Source: Ligilactobacillus salitolerans (lineage in GTDB: Bacteria > Bacillota > Bacilli > Lactobacillales > Lactobacillaceae). Taken from it: 64,000 nucleotides of DNA. The translations under genes were made by a program, and so were the position numbers. The notes below the pieces were generated by a model. The model was not told where the DNA came from. It did not search any database and worked only from the letters and a program-made list of their open reading frames with translations. Numbering within the stretch: position 1 is the stretch's first letter; each line of letters starts with the position of its first letter. Location: assembly GCF_003864415.1 (NCBI RefSeq), contig NZ_BFFP01000006.1:1-64000 (forward strand), given 5' to 3'. Shown piece after piece: positions 54,081-64,000 of this stretch.

Positions 54081-55517
54081 ATGGCATTTGAGAGTTTGAC
54101 CGAGCGCTTGCAAAATGCAATTGGTAAATTACGCCGTAAAGGAAAAATTAGCGAAGCAGACGTTAAAGAGGTCATGCGTGAAATTAGGCTGGCGTTTCTT
54201 GAAGCCGATGTTAACTTTGGTGTAGTTAAAGATTTTGTCAAGACCGTACGTGAAAGAGCAATCGGAGCAGAAGTTTTGGAAAGCTTGACACCTGCCCAAC
54301 AGATCGTCAAGATCGTAAATGAAGAATTAGTCAAAGTGATGGGGGAAGAAGCCGTTTCCTTAAATAAGTCGCCCAAGATCCCAACAATCATTATGATGGT
54401 TGGACTCCAAGGTGCCGGGAAGACTACGACCGCTAGTAAGTTGGCAGTTAAATTAAAAAAGGAACAGCATGCCAGGCCATTGATGATCGCAGCTGACGTT
54501 TATCGACCGGCTGCGATCGAACAGTTAAAAACCTTAGGACAAGATAATGACTTGCCAGTCTTTGACATGGGGACAGATGTTTCACCTGTCAAAATTGTCG
54601 AGGAAGGGTTAAAAGTTGCTCAGGAAAACAAGAACGATTATGTTTTTATCGATACTGCTGGTCGGCTGCAAATCGACGAAAAACTAATGCAAGAGTTGGC
54701 TGATATTGAGAAACTAGCCCAACCGACAGAAATTCTGTTGACCGTCGATGCGATGACTGGTCAAAATGCCACTGAGGTAGCGCAAGGATTCAATGAGCAG
54801 TTAAATATCACCGGCATTGTTTTAACTAAACTAGACGGCGATACCCGCGGGGGAGCAGCTTTATCGATCCGTGCCGTGACTGGCAAACCAATCAAGTTTA
54901 TCGGCCAAGGTGAAAAAATGAACCAGCTGGACACCTTCTACCCAGACCGGATGGCTTCACGCATCCTCGGGATGGGCGATATGATGACCTTGATCGAAAA
55001 GGCGCAACAGGATTATGATGAGCAAAAAGCCCAAGATCTGCAGGATAAGATGCGGGCTAACAGCTTTGACTTCAATGATTTTCTTGAGCAGCTTGATCAG
55101 GTGCAAAAAATGGGTCCAATGGAAGATATCATGAAAATGATCCCAGGTATGGCCAATAATCCTGCATTAAAGAATGTGAAGGTCGATCCTAAGGATATGG
55201 AACATACCAAGGCAATCGTTTATTCAATGACTCCGCAAGAGCGCGAGGATCCAGATATCTTGAAACCAAGCCGGCGGCGGCGGATCGCAGCCGGTTCAGG
55301 ACGATCTGTCCAAGAAGTTAACCGTTTGATCAAACAATTCAAACAAATGCGCGACATGATGGGCAAGATGTCAAATGGTAATTTCCAAGGGATGGAAAAC
55401 ATGTTTGGCAATGGAATGCAGGGTAAAATGGCTAAAATGTCAATGAACCGGATGGCACGTCAAAATAAAAAACGTAAAGCTAAGAAAATTAAAAAATTAC
55501 GAAAACGCAGAAAATAA
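54081..55517 (+). CDS. ffh: Signal recognition particle protein Ffh
   Basis: GTPase subunit of SRP that binds signal sequences and 4.5S/6S RNA. The 478-residue product has the N domain, the G domain with GLQGAGKTTTASKLA, DVYRPAAIEQL, DTAGRLQ, TKLDGDTRGG and GQGEKM, and the Met-rich M domain from about residue 300 with RRRRIAAGSGRSVQEVN RNA-binding helix. It ends in a strongly basic Lys/Arg tail. GAAAGCGAGG precedes the ATG. Confidence 0.97.
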   Translation: MAFESLTERLQNAIGKLRRKGKISEADVKEVMREIRLAFLEADVNFGVVKDFVKTVRERAIGAEVLESLTPAQQIVKIVNEELVKVMGEEAVSLNKSPKIPTIIMMVGLQGAGKTTTASKLAVKLKKEQHARPLMIAADVYRPAAIEQLKTLGQDNDLPVFDMGTDVSPVKIVEEGLKVAQENKNDYVFIDTAGRLQIDEKLMQELADIEKLAQPTEILLTVDAMTGQNATEVAQGFNEQLNITGIVLTKLDGDTRGGAALSIRAVTGKPIKFIGQGEKMNQLDTFYPDRMASRILGMGDMMTLIEKAQQDYDEQKAQDLQDKMRANSFDFNDFLEQLDQVQKMGPMEDIMKMIPGMANNPALKNVKVDPKDMEHTKAIVYSMTPQEREDPDILKPSRRRRIAAGSGRSVQEVNRLIKQFKQMRDMMGKMSNGNFQGMENMFGNGMQGKMAKMSMNRMARQNKKRKAKKIKKLRKRRK

Positions 55518-55590
55518 CGGGTTTTTAGGTGTTCGTAAGCGGGTTGCTGCAAATAAATTTTAAAAAAAGTAGTCTGTCAAGAATTTTCCC

Positions 55591-55619
55591 TTTACACGTC
55601 CGTGATTTACTGGTATATT
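55591..55619 (+). promoter_or_regulatory. Predicted rpsP promoter
   Basis: TTTACA at 55591-55596 and TATATT at 55614-55619 are 17 bases apart, about 40 bases before the rpsP ATG. Confidence 0.65.
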
Positions 55620-55657
55620 TATTAGCGTTGAGAAAACTTTAGGAGGTGTAACACACT

Positions 55658-55933
55658 ATGGCAGTTAAAATTCGTATGAAGAGAATGGGTTCAAAGAAAC
55701 GTCCATTCTACCGTATCGTTGTTGCTGACTCTCGCGCACCGCGTGATGGCCGTCAAATCGAAACGGTCGGCACATATAATCCATTGACTTCACCAGAAGA
55801 AATCGTCTTGAAAGAAGACCGTGTTTTGGAATGGTTAGGTAATGGAGCACAACCTTCAGATACTGTGCGTAACATTCTTTCGCAAGAAGGCATCATGAAG
55901 AAGTTCCACGAAAGCAAGTTAGCTAAGAAATAA
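55658..55933 (+). CDS. rpsP: 30S ribosomal protein S16
   Basis: Small basic 30S subunit protein of 91 residues: [20 protein letters not shown], then [15 protein letters not shown] and GTYNPL. Length and sequence are typical. AGGAGGTG precedes the ATG at good spacing. It opens the rpsP-khpA-rimM-trmD order with its own promoter; khpA starts ten bases after its stop. Confidence 0.97.
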   Translation: MAVKIRMKRMGSKKRPFYRIVVADSRAPRDGRQIETVGTYNPLTSPEEIVLKEDRVLEWLGNGAQPSDTVRNILSQEGIMKKFHESKLAKK

Positions 55934-55943
55934 GGTAAGTTAA

Positions 55944-56195
55944 ATGAATGAAGCAGATGTGAAACAATTAATTTTTTCGATTGTTAAACCGCTGGTTGCA
56001 GAGCCTGACGCTGTTGCGTTGACGACCCAACGAGATGCACATTTTTTAAACTTTAATTTATCTGTGGCTGCAGCCGATGTTGGCCGTGTGATTGGCAAAC
56101 GCGGACGGGTGGCTCAAGCTATTCGCACACTTGTGTATAGCGTCCATCTCAATGACTCAGCGCGCGTGCGTCTGAATATTGTGGACAAAAAATAA
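55944..56195 (+). CDS. khpA: KH-domain RNA-binding protein KhpA
   Basis: Small RNA-binding protein that partners with KhpB/EloR in cell elongation control in streptococci. The 83-residue product carries a single KH domain with the RNA-binding loop VIGKRGRVAQAIRTLV in place of the usual GxxG (here GKRG). TAAGGT precedes the ATG. It lies between rpsP and rimM as in most Firmicutes; a strong terminator follows. Confidence 0.94.
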   Translation: MNEADVKQLIFSIVKPLVAEPDAVALTTQRDAHFLNFNLSVAAADVGRVIGKRGRVAQAIRTLVYSVHLNDSARVRLNIVDKK

Positions 56196-56205
56196 AGTAA
56201 AATTT

Positions 56206-56252
56206 AGCCTCTTGTTTCAACAGCAATGTTTGAAGCGAGAGGCTTTCTTTTT
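56206..56252 (+). terminator. Terminator between khpA and rimM
   Basis: Bases 56206-56220 pair with 56230-56244 (15 pairs, two G-U, nine-base loop), followed by TTCTTTTT. No promoter is obvious before rimM 18 bases downstream, so the hairpin is likely leaky or trims the mRNA to set lower rimM-trmD levels. Confidence 0.85.
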
Positions 56253-56269
56253 AGGGAGGGCAGAATGAA

Positions 56270-56785
56270 ATGGCTTATTTTGACGTTGGAAAAATCGTAA
56301 ATACACATGGGATCCACGGAGAGGTCAAAGTTATGGCTTCCACAGATTTTCCAAGTGAACGTTTTGCGGTTGGACAAGTTGTTTATGTTAACGATGGTCA
56401 AAAACCGCCGGTGAAGTTAACGATCAAAACACACCGCCAGCATAAACAATTGGAGCTGCTGACTTTTGACGAGATCAATGATATCAACGAGGCCGAGAAA
56501 TATAAGGGCGCACAGCTTCAAATTACCCAAGAACAGCAAGAGCCTTTAGCAGAAGGAACGTACTATTATCGGGAAATTATTGGGCTGAAAGTTTTCTCGC
56601 TGCAAGAGGAATATTTGGGTACGATCAGCGAGGTCATGCAAACTGGTGCGAATGATGTCTGGGTCGTCCGGCGAGAAAACGGCAAAGAAATTTTGTTGCC
56701 AGTGATCCAAGATGTAATTAAAGAAGTAGACTTGGCTCAAGGACAAATCATTGTCGACTGGTTAGAAGGATTGGAAGAACAATGA
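56270..56785 (+). CDS. rimM: 16S rRNA processing protein RimM
   Basis: Assists maturation of the 30S head domain through binding to S19. The 171-residue product has the N-terminal RimM barrel ([18 protein letters not shown]) and the C-terminal PRC barrel ([20 protein letters not shown]). GGGAGGG precedes the ATG. Its stop overlaps the trmD start by four bases. Confidence 0.96.
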   Translation: MAYFDVGKIVNTHGIHGEVKVMASTDFPSERFAVGQVVYVNDGQKPPVKLTIKTHRQHKQLELLTFDEINDINEAEKYKGAQLQITQEQQEPLAEGTYYYREIIGLKVFSLQEEYLGTISEVMQTGANDVWVVRRENGKEILLPVIQDVIKEVDLAQGQIIVDWLEGLEEQ

Positions 56786-57510
56786 AAATCGATATCTTAA
56801 CGCTGTTTCCTGAAATGTTTGCCGGTCCTTTGTCGTCATCGATCGTGGGTAAAGCAGTCGAAAAGAAGATCTTAGACATTGAATTGACTAACTTTCGCGA
56901 TTACACAACTGACCGTCAGAATCACGTCGATGATTATCCGTACGGCGGCGGGGCGGGGATGCTCTTACAAGCACAGCCGATTTTTGCGGCTCTCGACCAT
57001 GTCAAAGAACAACGGCAGAATTTAGGGCGAGTGATCCTGCTGGATCCTGCCGGACGCAAATTTGACCAAACCGCAGCTGAAGAACTAGCCCGCGAACCGC
57101 AATTGACTTTTATCTGCGGCCATTACGAAGGCTATGATGAGCGGATCAAGCAGCGCGTCACCGATGAATTTTCTTTAGGTGATTTTGTGCTGACTGGAGG
57201 AGAATTAGGCGCACTGGTCATGATCGACGCCACGGTCCGCTTGTTGCCGGAGGTCTTAGGGAACAGTGCATCTGCTCCAGGCGACTCTTTTTCATCCGGA
57301 CTGCTGGAATATCCTCAGTATACGCGTCCGGCGGACTTTGAAGGCCTCAAGGTCCCTGACGTTTTGTTGTCGGGTAACCATCAAAAAATTGATGAATGGC
57401 GCAGAAAAGAGGCACTGCGTAAAACTTATCAGCGCCGTCCAGATCTGTTGGCAGATTTGACGCTATCCACTGAACAAAAAAAGTGGTTGGAGGAATTTAA
57501 ACGATCATAG
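56782..57510 (+). CDS. trmD: tRNA (guanine-37-N1)-methyltransferase TrmD
   Basis: Methylates G37 of tRNAs to prevent +1 frameshifting. The 242-residue SPOUT enzyme begins [13 protein letters not shown] and shows [14 protein letters not shown], the knot that binds SAM in [12 protein letters not shown] and [15 protein letters not shown], and the C-terminal [20 protein letters not shown] overlaps the rimM stop (ATGA). Confidence 0.97.
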   Translation: MKIDILTLFPEMFAGPLSSSIVGKAVEKKILDIELTNFRDYTTDRQNHVDDYPYGGGAGMLLQAQPIFAALDHVKEQRQNLGRVILLDPAGRKFDQTAAEELAREPQLTFICGHYEGYDERIKQRVTDEFSLGDFVLTGGELGALVMIDATVRLLPEVLGNSASAPGDSFSSGLLEYPQYTRPADFEGLKVPDVLLSGNHQKIDEWRRKEALRKTYQRRPDLLADLTLSTEQKKWLEEFKRS

Positions 57511-57536
57511 TTGCTCCTTATTAGAGAGAAAAGTTA

Positions 57537-57565
57537 TTTACAGGAACTAAATGTTATGCTACACT
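57537..57565 (+). promoter_or_regulatory. Predicted rplS promoter
   Basis: TTTACA at 57537-57542 and TACACT at 57560-57565 are 17 bases apart. The roughly 70-base leader before the rplS ATG contains a small GGCT/AGCC hairpin at about 57573-57585. Confidence 0.6.
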
Positions 57566-57642
57566 AATGATTGGCTATTTAAGCCACAATAACGATATTC
57601 CGCTGCAACTGGACATGAATGTCGGTGAAAGGAAGAAAAATA

Positions 57643-57999
57643 ATGTCAGTTAATCCATTAATTGAAAAACTTACACAATCACAATTGCGTGAGGATATTC
57701 CAGATTTCCGCCCAGGAGACACAGTACGTGTGCATGCCCGTATCGTTGAAGGCAAGCGCGAACGTATTCAGATGTTTGAAGGGGTTGTGATCAAGCGCCG
57801 CGGTGAAGGTATCTCCGAAACTTATACAGTTCGTAAGATCAGTAGCGGTGTTGGGGTTGAACGTACTTTCCCTGTTCATTCACCACGTGTTGATAAAATC
57901 GAAGTTATTCGTAACGGACGTGTTCGTCGTGCGAAGCTGTACTACTTGCGTGCATTGCAAGGTAAGGCTGCTCGTATTCCAGAACGCCGTCGTAAATAA
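57643..57999 (+). CDS. rplS: 50S ribosomal protein L19
   Basis: Ribosomal protein at the 30S-50S interface. With the ATG at 57643 the product has 118 residues: [20 protein letters not shown], then [24 protein letters not shown] and the basic C-terminal [26 protein letters not shown] lies nine bases upstream; an in-frame ATG-like start at 57619 lies before that site. Own promoter and terminator. Confidence 0.97.
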   Translation: MSVNPLIEKLTQSQLREDIPDFRPGDTVRVHARIVEGKRERIQMFEGVVIKRRGEGISETYTVRKISSGVGVERTFPVHSPRVDKIEVIRNGRVRRAKLYYLRALQGKAARIPERRRK

Positions 58000-58007
58000 T
58001 GCAGTTA

Positions 58008-58039
58008 AAAGTCCTTGTTCATCAAGGACTTTTTTTGCG
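58008..58039 (+). terminator. Terminator after rplS
   Basis: AAAGTCCTTG at 58008-58017 pairs perfectly with 58023-58032 around a five-base loop, followed by more T. Confidence 0.93.
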
Positions 58040-58092
58040 CAATTTTAATGGGAGTGTTGATCGATATCTGCTCACTTTTTAAACTTTGATAT

Positions 58093-58121
58093 TTCATTAA
58101 AAACGTAATTTGTGCTAAAAT
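58093..58121 (+). promoter_or_regulatory. Predicted pyrH promoter
   Basis: TAAAAT at 58116-58121 with a TG extension at 58113-58114 and a weak TTCATT at 58093-58098 (17-base spacer), about 54 bases before pyrH. Confidence 0.5.
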
Positions 58122-58174
58122 TATTTCTGAACGTGGATTCATATTAAAAGAGATAAACTACTAGGAGGATCAGC

Positions 58175-58894
58175 ATGTCAATCAAGTATAAACGTGTGAT
58201 CATTAAATTAAGCGGGGAAGCCTTAGCTGGAAAAGAAGGGCACGGGATCAACCCGCCGGAAATCCGCAAAGTTGCTGAAGAACTCAAGGAAGTCTACGAT
58301 CTGGGGGTTGAGATCTCGATCGTTGTCGGCGGCGGTAATATGTGGCGCGGTGAGGCTGGTGCACAGATGGGAATGGAGCGTGCACAGGCAGATTACATTG
58401 GCATGTTAGGCACGATCATGAACGCCCTGGCTTTACAGGATAATCTGGAGACGATCGGAGTACCGACCAGAGTCCAGACTTCAATTGAAATGCGCCAAAT
58501 CGCTGAACCATATATTCGCAGAAAAGCGATCCGTCACTTAGAGAAGCACCGCGTTGTTATTTTTGCCGGCGGCACAGGTTCACCGTACTTTTCAACGGAT
58601 ACTACTGCGGCTCTAAGAGCATCAGAAATCAACGCAGATGTGATCTTGATGGCCAAAAACGGTGTTGATGGAGTATATTCAGCAGATCCTAAGATCGACC
58701 CGAATGCGAAGAAGTTTGCCAGCTTGACACATTTAGACGTGATCAATAAAGGTTTACATGTCATGGATACCACAGCTTCATCTTTATCGATGGACAATGA
58801 CATTCCTTTGGTTGTCTTTAATATGAATGAGCACGGTAATATTAAGAAAGTTGTCCTTGGCGATAACATTGGGACCACAGTGGAGGGAAAATAG
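58175..58894 (+). CDS. pyrH: UMP kinase
   Basis: Phosphorylates UMP to UDP in pyrimidine nucleotide synthesis. The 239-residue amino acid kinase-family product begins with [15 protein letters not shown], and shows [11 protein letters not shown], the [20 protein letters not shown] motif and [23 protein letters not shown] precedes the ATG. It forms a tight set with frr (three bases between stop and start). The rpsB-tsf pair that often precedes pyrH is not here. Confidence 0.96.
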   Translation: MSIKYKRVIIKLSGEALAGKEGHGINPPEIRKVAEELKEVYDLGVEISIVVGGGNMWRGEAGAQMGMERAQADYIGMLGTIMNALALQDNLETIGVPTRVQTSIEMRQIAEPYIRRKAIRHLEKHRVVIFAGGTGSPYFSTDTTAALRASEINADVILMAKNGVDGVYSADPKIDPNAKKFASLTHLDVINKGLHVMDTTASSLSMDNDIPLVVFNMNEHGNIKKVVLGDNIGTTVEGK

Positions 58895-58897
58895 ATT

Positions 58898-59461
58898 ATG
58901 AAAGTCAGCAATCCGATCCTTAAAGAAGCACAAGCAAAGATGACTAAATCCGAAGAGGCTTTGCAGCGAGAATTAGGTAATATTCGCGCAGGACGTGCCA
59001 ATGCCAGTCTTTTAAGTCGAATCAACGTGGAATACTACGGGGTTGAAACGCCTTTAAATCAAATGGCGCAGATCTCAGTCCCTGAGGCCCGGGTCCTGTT
59101 GGTTACTCCTTATGATAAATCAGTCTTAAAGGATGTTGAGCGCGCGATCTTGGCCTCAGACCTAGGAATCTCACCTGCTAACGATGGTTCCGCAATTCGT
59201 TTGGTGATCCCGCAATTGACTGAGGAACGAAGAAAAGAGCTCGCCAAGCAGGTTAAGGCTACTTCTGAAAATGGCAAAATTGCTGTTCGTAATATTCGTC
59301 GTGATATGATGGATCAGTTAAAGAAGTCTGAAAAAGATGGAGAACTAAACGAAGACCAGTTGCATGATCTGGAAGAACAAGCTCAAAAAGTGACTGATGC
59401 TTCAATCAAGAGTATTGATCAAATCACCGCGGATAAAGAAAAAGAAATTCTTGAGGGCTAA
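58898..59461 (+). CDS. frr: Ribosome recycling factor
   Basis: Splits post-termination ribosomes together with EF-G. The 187-residue product has the tRNA-like helical arrangement; motifs [21 protein letters not shown] and [19 protein letters not shown] are highly conserved in the family. The ATG follows GTGGAGGGAAAA. Directly after pyrH. Confidence 0.97.
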   Translation: MKVSNPILKEAQAKMTKSEEALQRELGNIRAGRANASLLSRINVEYYGVETPLNQMAQISVPEARVLLVTPYDKSVLKDVERAILASDLGISPANDGSAIRLVIPQLTEERRKELAKQVKATSENGKIAVRNIRRDMMDQLKKSEKDGELNEDQLHDLEEQAQKVTDASIKSIDQITADKEKEILEG

Positions 59462-59484
59462 CTTTTAAGTTGAATTCAAATTAA

Positions 59485-59549
59485 AGAGAGGCAGAAATCT
59501 TTGGAATATTAGTCTTTTTCTAATTTTCTGAGGAATTTTGCCTCTTTTG
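59485..59549 (+). terminator. Probable terminator after frr
   Basis: AGAGGCA at 59487-59493 pairs with TGCCTCT at 59539-59545, with additional A-T pairs inside (GAAAT with ATTTT), a long loop and TTTT after the stem. It overlaps the -35 of the uppS promoter. Confidence 0.6.
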
Positions 59550-59567
59550 CGTATTTTTTGATACAAT
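59538..59567 (+). promoter_or_regulatory. Predicted uppS promoter
   Basis: TTGCCT at 59538-59543 and TACAAT at 59562-59567, 18 bases apart. Transcription would begin near 59574, after the ATG at 59566 but before the AGGAGG at 59582-59587, which decides the uppS start. Confidence 0.6.
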
Positions 59568-59595
59568 GTTTGATGATACTCAGGAGGTGGACCCT

Positions 59596-60396
59596 TTGTT
59601 CAGCAATATTATAAAAAAAGATACAAAAAATAGAGTGGAAGCTGCACAACTAGATCCGCAGCTGATCCCAGACCATGTGGCGATCATCATGGATGGAAAC
59701 GGACGCTGGGCACAAAACAAGCATTTACCGCGAGTAGCCGGTCATAAACAAGGCATGGAAGTGGTCGAAACCATTACAGAAGCAGCCAGCGATCTTGGGA
59801 TCAAGGTCTTAAGCTTATATGCCTTTTCAACAGAAAATTGGCGTCGCCCCAATGAAGAGGTCAATTATTTGATGGGGCTTCCCAACAAATTTTTCTCTCG
59901 CTTTGTGCCAAAATTAATTCGCAATAATGTGCGTGTGAATGTGATAGGCGACCAAAGCCAGCTGCCTGAAAAAACGCAAGAAGCTGTTAATAATGCGATC
60001 GCAGACACCAAGGATTGTACAGGAATGGTCTTAAATTTTGCCTTAAACTATGGTTCTCGTTCGGAGATCTTGTCTGCAGTTAAGGCTGCAGCGATAGATG
60101 TTAAAAAAGGGCGGCTTGAGCCCGAAACAATCGATGAACAGCGGTTTAGTCAGTATTTGATGACCGCATCATTAGCACCTTATGGTGATCCGGATCTTTT
60201 GATCAGAACAAGCGGAGAACAACGAATCTCCAATTTTTTACTCTGGCAAATTGCTTATAGTGAATTAGTTTTTACAGACGTTTACTGGCCAGATTACCAG
60301 CCTGAAGATTTGTATCAAGATCTTTTGGTCTTTCAAAAGCGGGACCGTCGGTTTGGTGGAATAAAACCCAATGAAGGAGAAAATAAAAACAAATGA
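59596..60396 (+). CDS. uppS: Undecaprenyl diphosphate synthase
   Basis: Makes the C55 lipid carrier for cell wall polymers from farnesyl and isopentenyl diphosphate. Motifs: HVAIIMDGNGRWAQ with the catalytic Asp, GHKQGME, LYAFSTENWRRP, LNYGSR, and the C-terminal PDLLIRTSGEQRISNFLLWQ and WPDYQPEDL. I choose the TTG at 59596 (266 residues), eight bases after AGGAGG; the ATG at 59566 overlaps the predicted -10 box and has no ribosome binding site. cdsA overlaps its stop by four bases. Confidence 0.94.
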   Translation: MFSNIIKKDTKNRVEAAQLDPQLIPDHVAIIMDGNGRWAQNKHLPRVAGHKQGMEVVETITEAASDLGIKVLSLYAFSTENWRRPNEEVNYLMGLPNKFFSRFVPKLIRNNVRVNVIGDQSQLPEKTQEAVNNAIADTKDCTGMVLNFALNYGSRSEILSAVKAAAIDVKKGRLEPETIDEQRFSQYLMTASLAPYGDPDLLIRTSGEQRISNFLLWQIAYSELVFTDVYWPDYQPEDLYQDLLVFQKRDRRFGGIKPNEGENKNK

Positions 60397-61184
60397 AACA
60401 ACGTGTGATCACAGCTGTAGTTGCATTAGCGATTTTCATTCCCTTATGTTTTCTAGGGGGGATATCTTTTAACATTTTAATCGTACTGATGGGGTTGGTT
60501 GGTACTTCTGAGTTACTGATGATGAAGAAAAAATTATTAGTATCTGCTGAGGCAATTTTATCCTATCTGTTAACAGCAGTTTTTCTGCTGCCATCGGCCT
60601 GGTTAACTTTTTTACCCCGAGGGATCTCACGCAATGATCTGGCATATTTTTTGATCCTGCTGTTCTTGTTGGAGACAGTCTTCACCAAGAATCGCTTTAC
60701 TTTTGATGATGCTGGGGCATTGGTCCTTGGTTCGATCTTTGTGGGTTCAGGTTTTCATTATATGATGGCGGCTAGAGCAAACAGCGTTTGGATGCTATTT
60801 TTTGCTTTGCTGATCGTGTGGATCACGGACAGTGGCGCGTACATGGTTGGGAGAAAACTAGGCAAAAATAAACTGGCTGTGCATATCAGCCCCAATAAAA
60901 CCTGGGAAGGCTCCATTGGCGGAACGTTAGCTGCCACGCTGCTGGTAGGCATTTATGTTTTCTTTTTCCAAGCACATTTTACATACAGCTTGCCGCTAAT
61001 GCTGTTATTAGTTTTACTTTTATCTGTGGCTGGACAGCTGGGTGATTTGGTAGAATCTGCTTATAAACGTTATTTCTCTGTTAAAGACTCAGGCAAGATC
61101 TTGCCTGGTCATGGAGGGATCTTAGATCGGTTTGATTCTATCATGTTTGTTTTGCCGTTAATGCACTTCGCTGGTTTAATTTAA
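60393..61184 (+). CDS. cdsA: Phosphatidate cytidylyltransferase
   Basis: Forms CDP-diacylglycerol, the precursor of anionic phospholipids. The 263-residue membrane protein has about eight helices and the CDS signature region near the C-terminus: SVKDSGKILPGHGGILDRFDS, here split by the family into SVKDSGK and PGHGGILDRFDS, plus WITDSGAYMVGRKLGKNKL and SPNKTWEGSIGG. ATG overlaps the uppS stop (ATGA). Confidence 0.96.
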   Translation: MKQRVITAVVALAIFIPLCFLGGISFNILIVLMGLVGTSELLMMKKKLLVSAEAILSYLLTAVFLLPSAWLTFLPRGISRNDLAYFLILLFLLETVFTKNRFTFDDAGALVLGSIFVGSGFHYMMAARANSVWMLFFALLIVWITDSGAYMVGRKLGKNKLAVHISPNKTWEGSIGGTLAATLLVGIYVFFFQAHFTYSLPLMLLLVLLLSVAGQLGDLVESAYKRYFSVKDSGKILPGHGGILDRFDSIMFVLPLMHFAGLI

Positions 61185-61215
61185 GACAAGTTCTAATGGG
61201 AAGGATGGTAGCCCT

Positions 61216-62487
61216 ATGCTGCTAACGATCATTGCTTTTATTATAGTTTTTGGGATCATTGTTACTTCCCATGAATTTGGGCATTTTATTGTCGCCAAAA
61301 AATCGGGGATCCTGGTCCGCGAATTTTCAATTGGAATGGGACCAAAATTATTTGGTTACCATAAAAACGGCACGACTTATACGATCAGAATTTTGCCCTT
61401 AGGGGGCTATGTTCGTATGGCAGGTTTAGAAGATGATGAAGAGACCTTGCAAAAAGGAATGCCTGTTAATTTAATTTTAGATCAAAACGACCAGGTCGAA
61501 AAAATCAATACTAGTAATAAAGTCAGTTTATTAAATGGTTTGCCCTTAGAGATCACTGATTGGGACTTGATCGACGAGATGTATGTTAGCGGCTACGAGA
61601 ATGGCGATGAAGAAAAAACACGCCGCTTCTCAGTCAAAGATAATGCACTTGTTGTGGAAAAAGATGGGACCGAGATCCAAGTTGCCCCGCGAAAAGTTCA
61701 ATATCAGTCGGCCAGCCTTCCTCGCCGGATCATGACCAATCTGGCAGGACCGCTGAATAATTTTATTTTAGCGATCATTGCTTTTATTCTGATCGCGGCT
61801 TTGCAGGGCGGTGCCGTTACCACGATCAATTCTGTGGGTGCAGTTCAAAAAAACTCCGTTGCCCAAAAAGCTGGATTGCAAAAAAATGACCGGATCGTTG
61901 CGGTTTCCGGGCATAAGACAGCTACCTGGGATCAGCTTTCAGCGGCAATTAGCGACCGTCCGGGTGAGAAAACGCGCTTGACAATCAACCGTCACGGTCA
62001 GACTAAGTCTGTGACCTTGGTCCCCAAAACACAGAAATCAAATGGGAAAAAAGTCGGTATAATTGGGATCCAGGCTGGACAAAAAGTCGATCATTCCATA
62101 GGATCGATCATCGGCTATGGTTTTACGCAGACTTTTACAGTTATGAAGGCAGTTTGGAACGCACTGGTCAACATGTTTCATGGTTTTAGCCTGAATGATC
62201 TGGGTGGACCTGTTGCGATGTATTCTTTTACCCAGCAGGCCGCTTCATACGGTGTGATCAGTGTGATCAACTTGCTCGCCTTTTTATCTATCAACTTAGG
62301 GATCGTGAATTTATTGCCGATCCCTGCGTTGGATGGCGGAAAATTGCTGCTTAATTTGATTGAAGCAATTCGAGGAAAGCCGCTTGATCCAAATAAAGAA
62401 ACAATCATTACTTTGATCGGTTTTGGCTTTATGCTGTTATTGATGGTTTTAGTTACCTGGAATGATATCCAGCGCTACTTTTTTTAA
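61216..62487 (+). CDS. rseP: Site-2 intramembrane metalloprotease RseP
   Basis: Zinc protease that cuts within membrane helices; in Gram-positives it clears signal peptide remnants, matures peptide pheromones and processes anti-sigma factors. The 423-residue product has HEFGH at residues 19-23 in the first helix, the PDZ domain at about 205-285 (AQKAGLQKNDRIVAVSGH), and the second active-site motif NLLPIPALDGGKL near residue 370. GGAAGG lies upstream of the ATG. Standard place between cdsA and proS. Confidence 0.96.
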   Translation: MLLTIIAFIIVFGIIVTSHEFGHFIVAKKSGILVREFSIGMGPKLFGYHKNGTTYTIRILPLGGYVRMAGLEDDEETLQKGMPVNLILDQNDQVEKINTSNKVSLLNGLPLEITDWDLIDEMYVSGYENGDEEKTRRFSVKDNALVVEKDGTEIQVAPRKVQYQSASLPRRIMTNLAGPLNNFILAIIAFILIAALQGGAVTTINSVGAVQKNSVAQKAGLQKNDRIVAVSGHKTATWDQLSAAISDRPGEKTRLTINRHGQTKSVTLVPKTQKSNGKKVGIIGIQAGQKVDHSIGSIIGYGFTQTFTVMKAVWNALVNMFHGFSLNDLGGPVAMYSFTQQAASYGVISVINLLAFLSINLGIVNLLPIPALDGGKLLLNLIEAIRGKPLDPNKETIITLIGFGFMLLLMVLVTWNDIQRYFF

Positions 62488-62496
62488 CAACGCTGA

Positions 62497-64000
<1,504 letters not shown>

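Overview
The window is a chromosomal stretch of a low-to-mid G+C Firmicute, almost certainly a member of the Lactobacillaceae. Evidence: RexB/AddB and RexA/AddA instead of RecBCD, a glnR-glnA operon with a GlnR operator, an OatA-type peptidoglycan O-acetyltransferase, AAGGAGG ribosome binding sites with frequent TTG and GTG starts, and the gene orders rpmG-fthC-rhomboid-yqgQ-glcK-miaA-glnRA and fakA-recG-plsX-acpP-rnc-smc-ftsY-ylxM-ffh-rpsP-khpA-rimM-trmD-rplS. I cannot fix the genus by eye.

Layout. 1-267: 3' end of a group II intron (C-terminal tail of its reverse transcriptase, domain V, domain VI). 377-5567: uvrC, obg and an OatA-like acyltransferase. 5636-5911 (minus): a 91-aa unknown protein. 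6320-11377: rnz, an SDR oxidoreductase, a LapA-domain membrane protein, recJ and apt. 11483-19350: rexB and rexA, overlapping by 4 bases. 19412-22060 (minus): a YfhO-family membrane protein; 22322-22558 (minus): a small unknown protein. 22952-27184: rpmG, fthC, rhomboid protease, yqgQ, glcK, a rhodanese-like protein without its cysteine, and miaA behind an attenuator-like leader. 27397-29154: glnR-glnA. 29213-29581 (minus): a small unknown gene under three LexA-type boxes. 29850-41806: gmk-rpoZ-coaBC-priA-fmt-rsmB-stp-prkC-rsgA-rpe-thiN, a tight run covering nucleotide and cofactor synthesis, translation initiation, replication restart and envelope signalling. 41903-42088 (minus): rpmB. 42379-46568: yloU, fakA, recG. 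46634-48866: plsX, acpP, rnc. 48885-57999: smc, ftsY, ylxM, ffh, rpsP, khpA, rimM, trmD, rplS. 58175-64000: pyrH, frr, uppS, cdsA, rseP and the 5' part of proS.

How the genes work together: DNA repair and recombination (uvrC, recJ, rexAB, recG, priA), ribosome and tRNA maturation (obg, rnz, rsgA, rsmB, rimM, trmD, rnc, miaA, khpA), SRP targeting (ftsY, ylxM, ffh), phospholipid and envelope synthesis (plsX, acpP, cdsA, uppS, oatA, yfhO, rseP) and nitrogen control (glnRA). Most of it is ordinary core genome. I see no prophage, CRISPR array, tRNA, rRNA or defence island. The less ordinary points are the intron end, the triple SOS-box promoter on an unrecognised gene, the mutually exclusive hairpins before miaA, a RexB without the AddB iron-sulfur cysteines, a cysteine-less rhodanese, a three-cysteine L33, and the rplS/pyrH junction where rpsB-tsf would often be expected.
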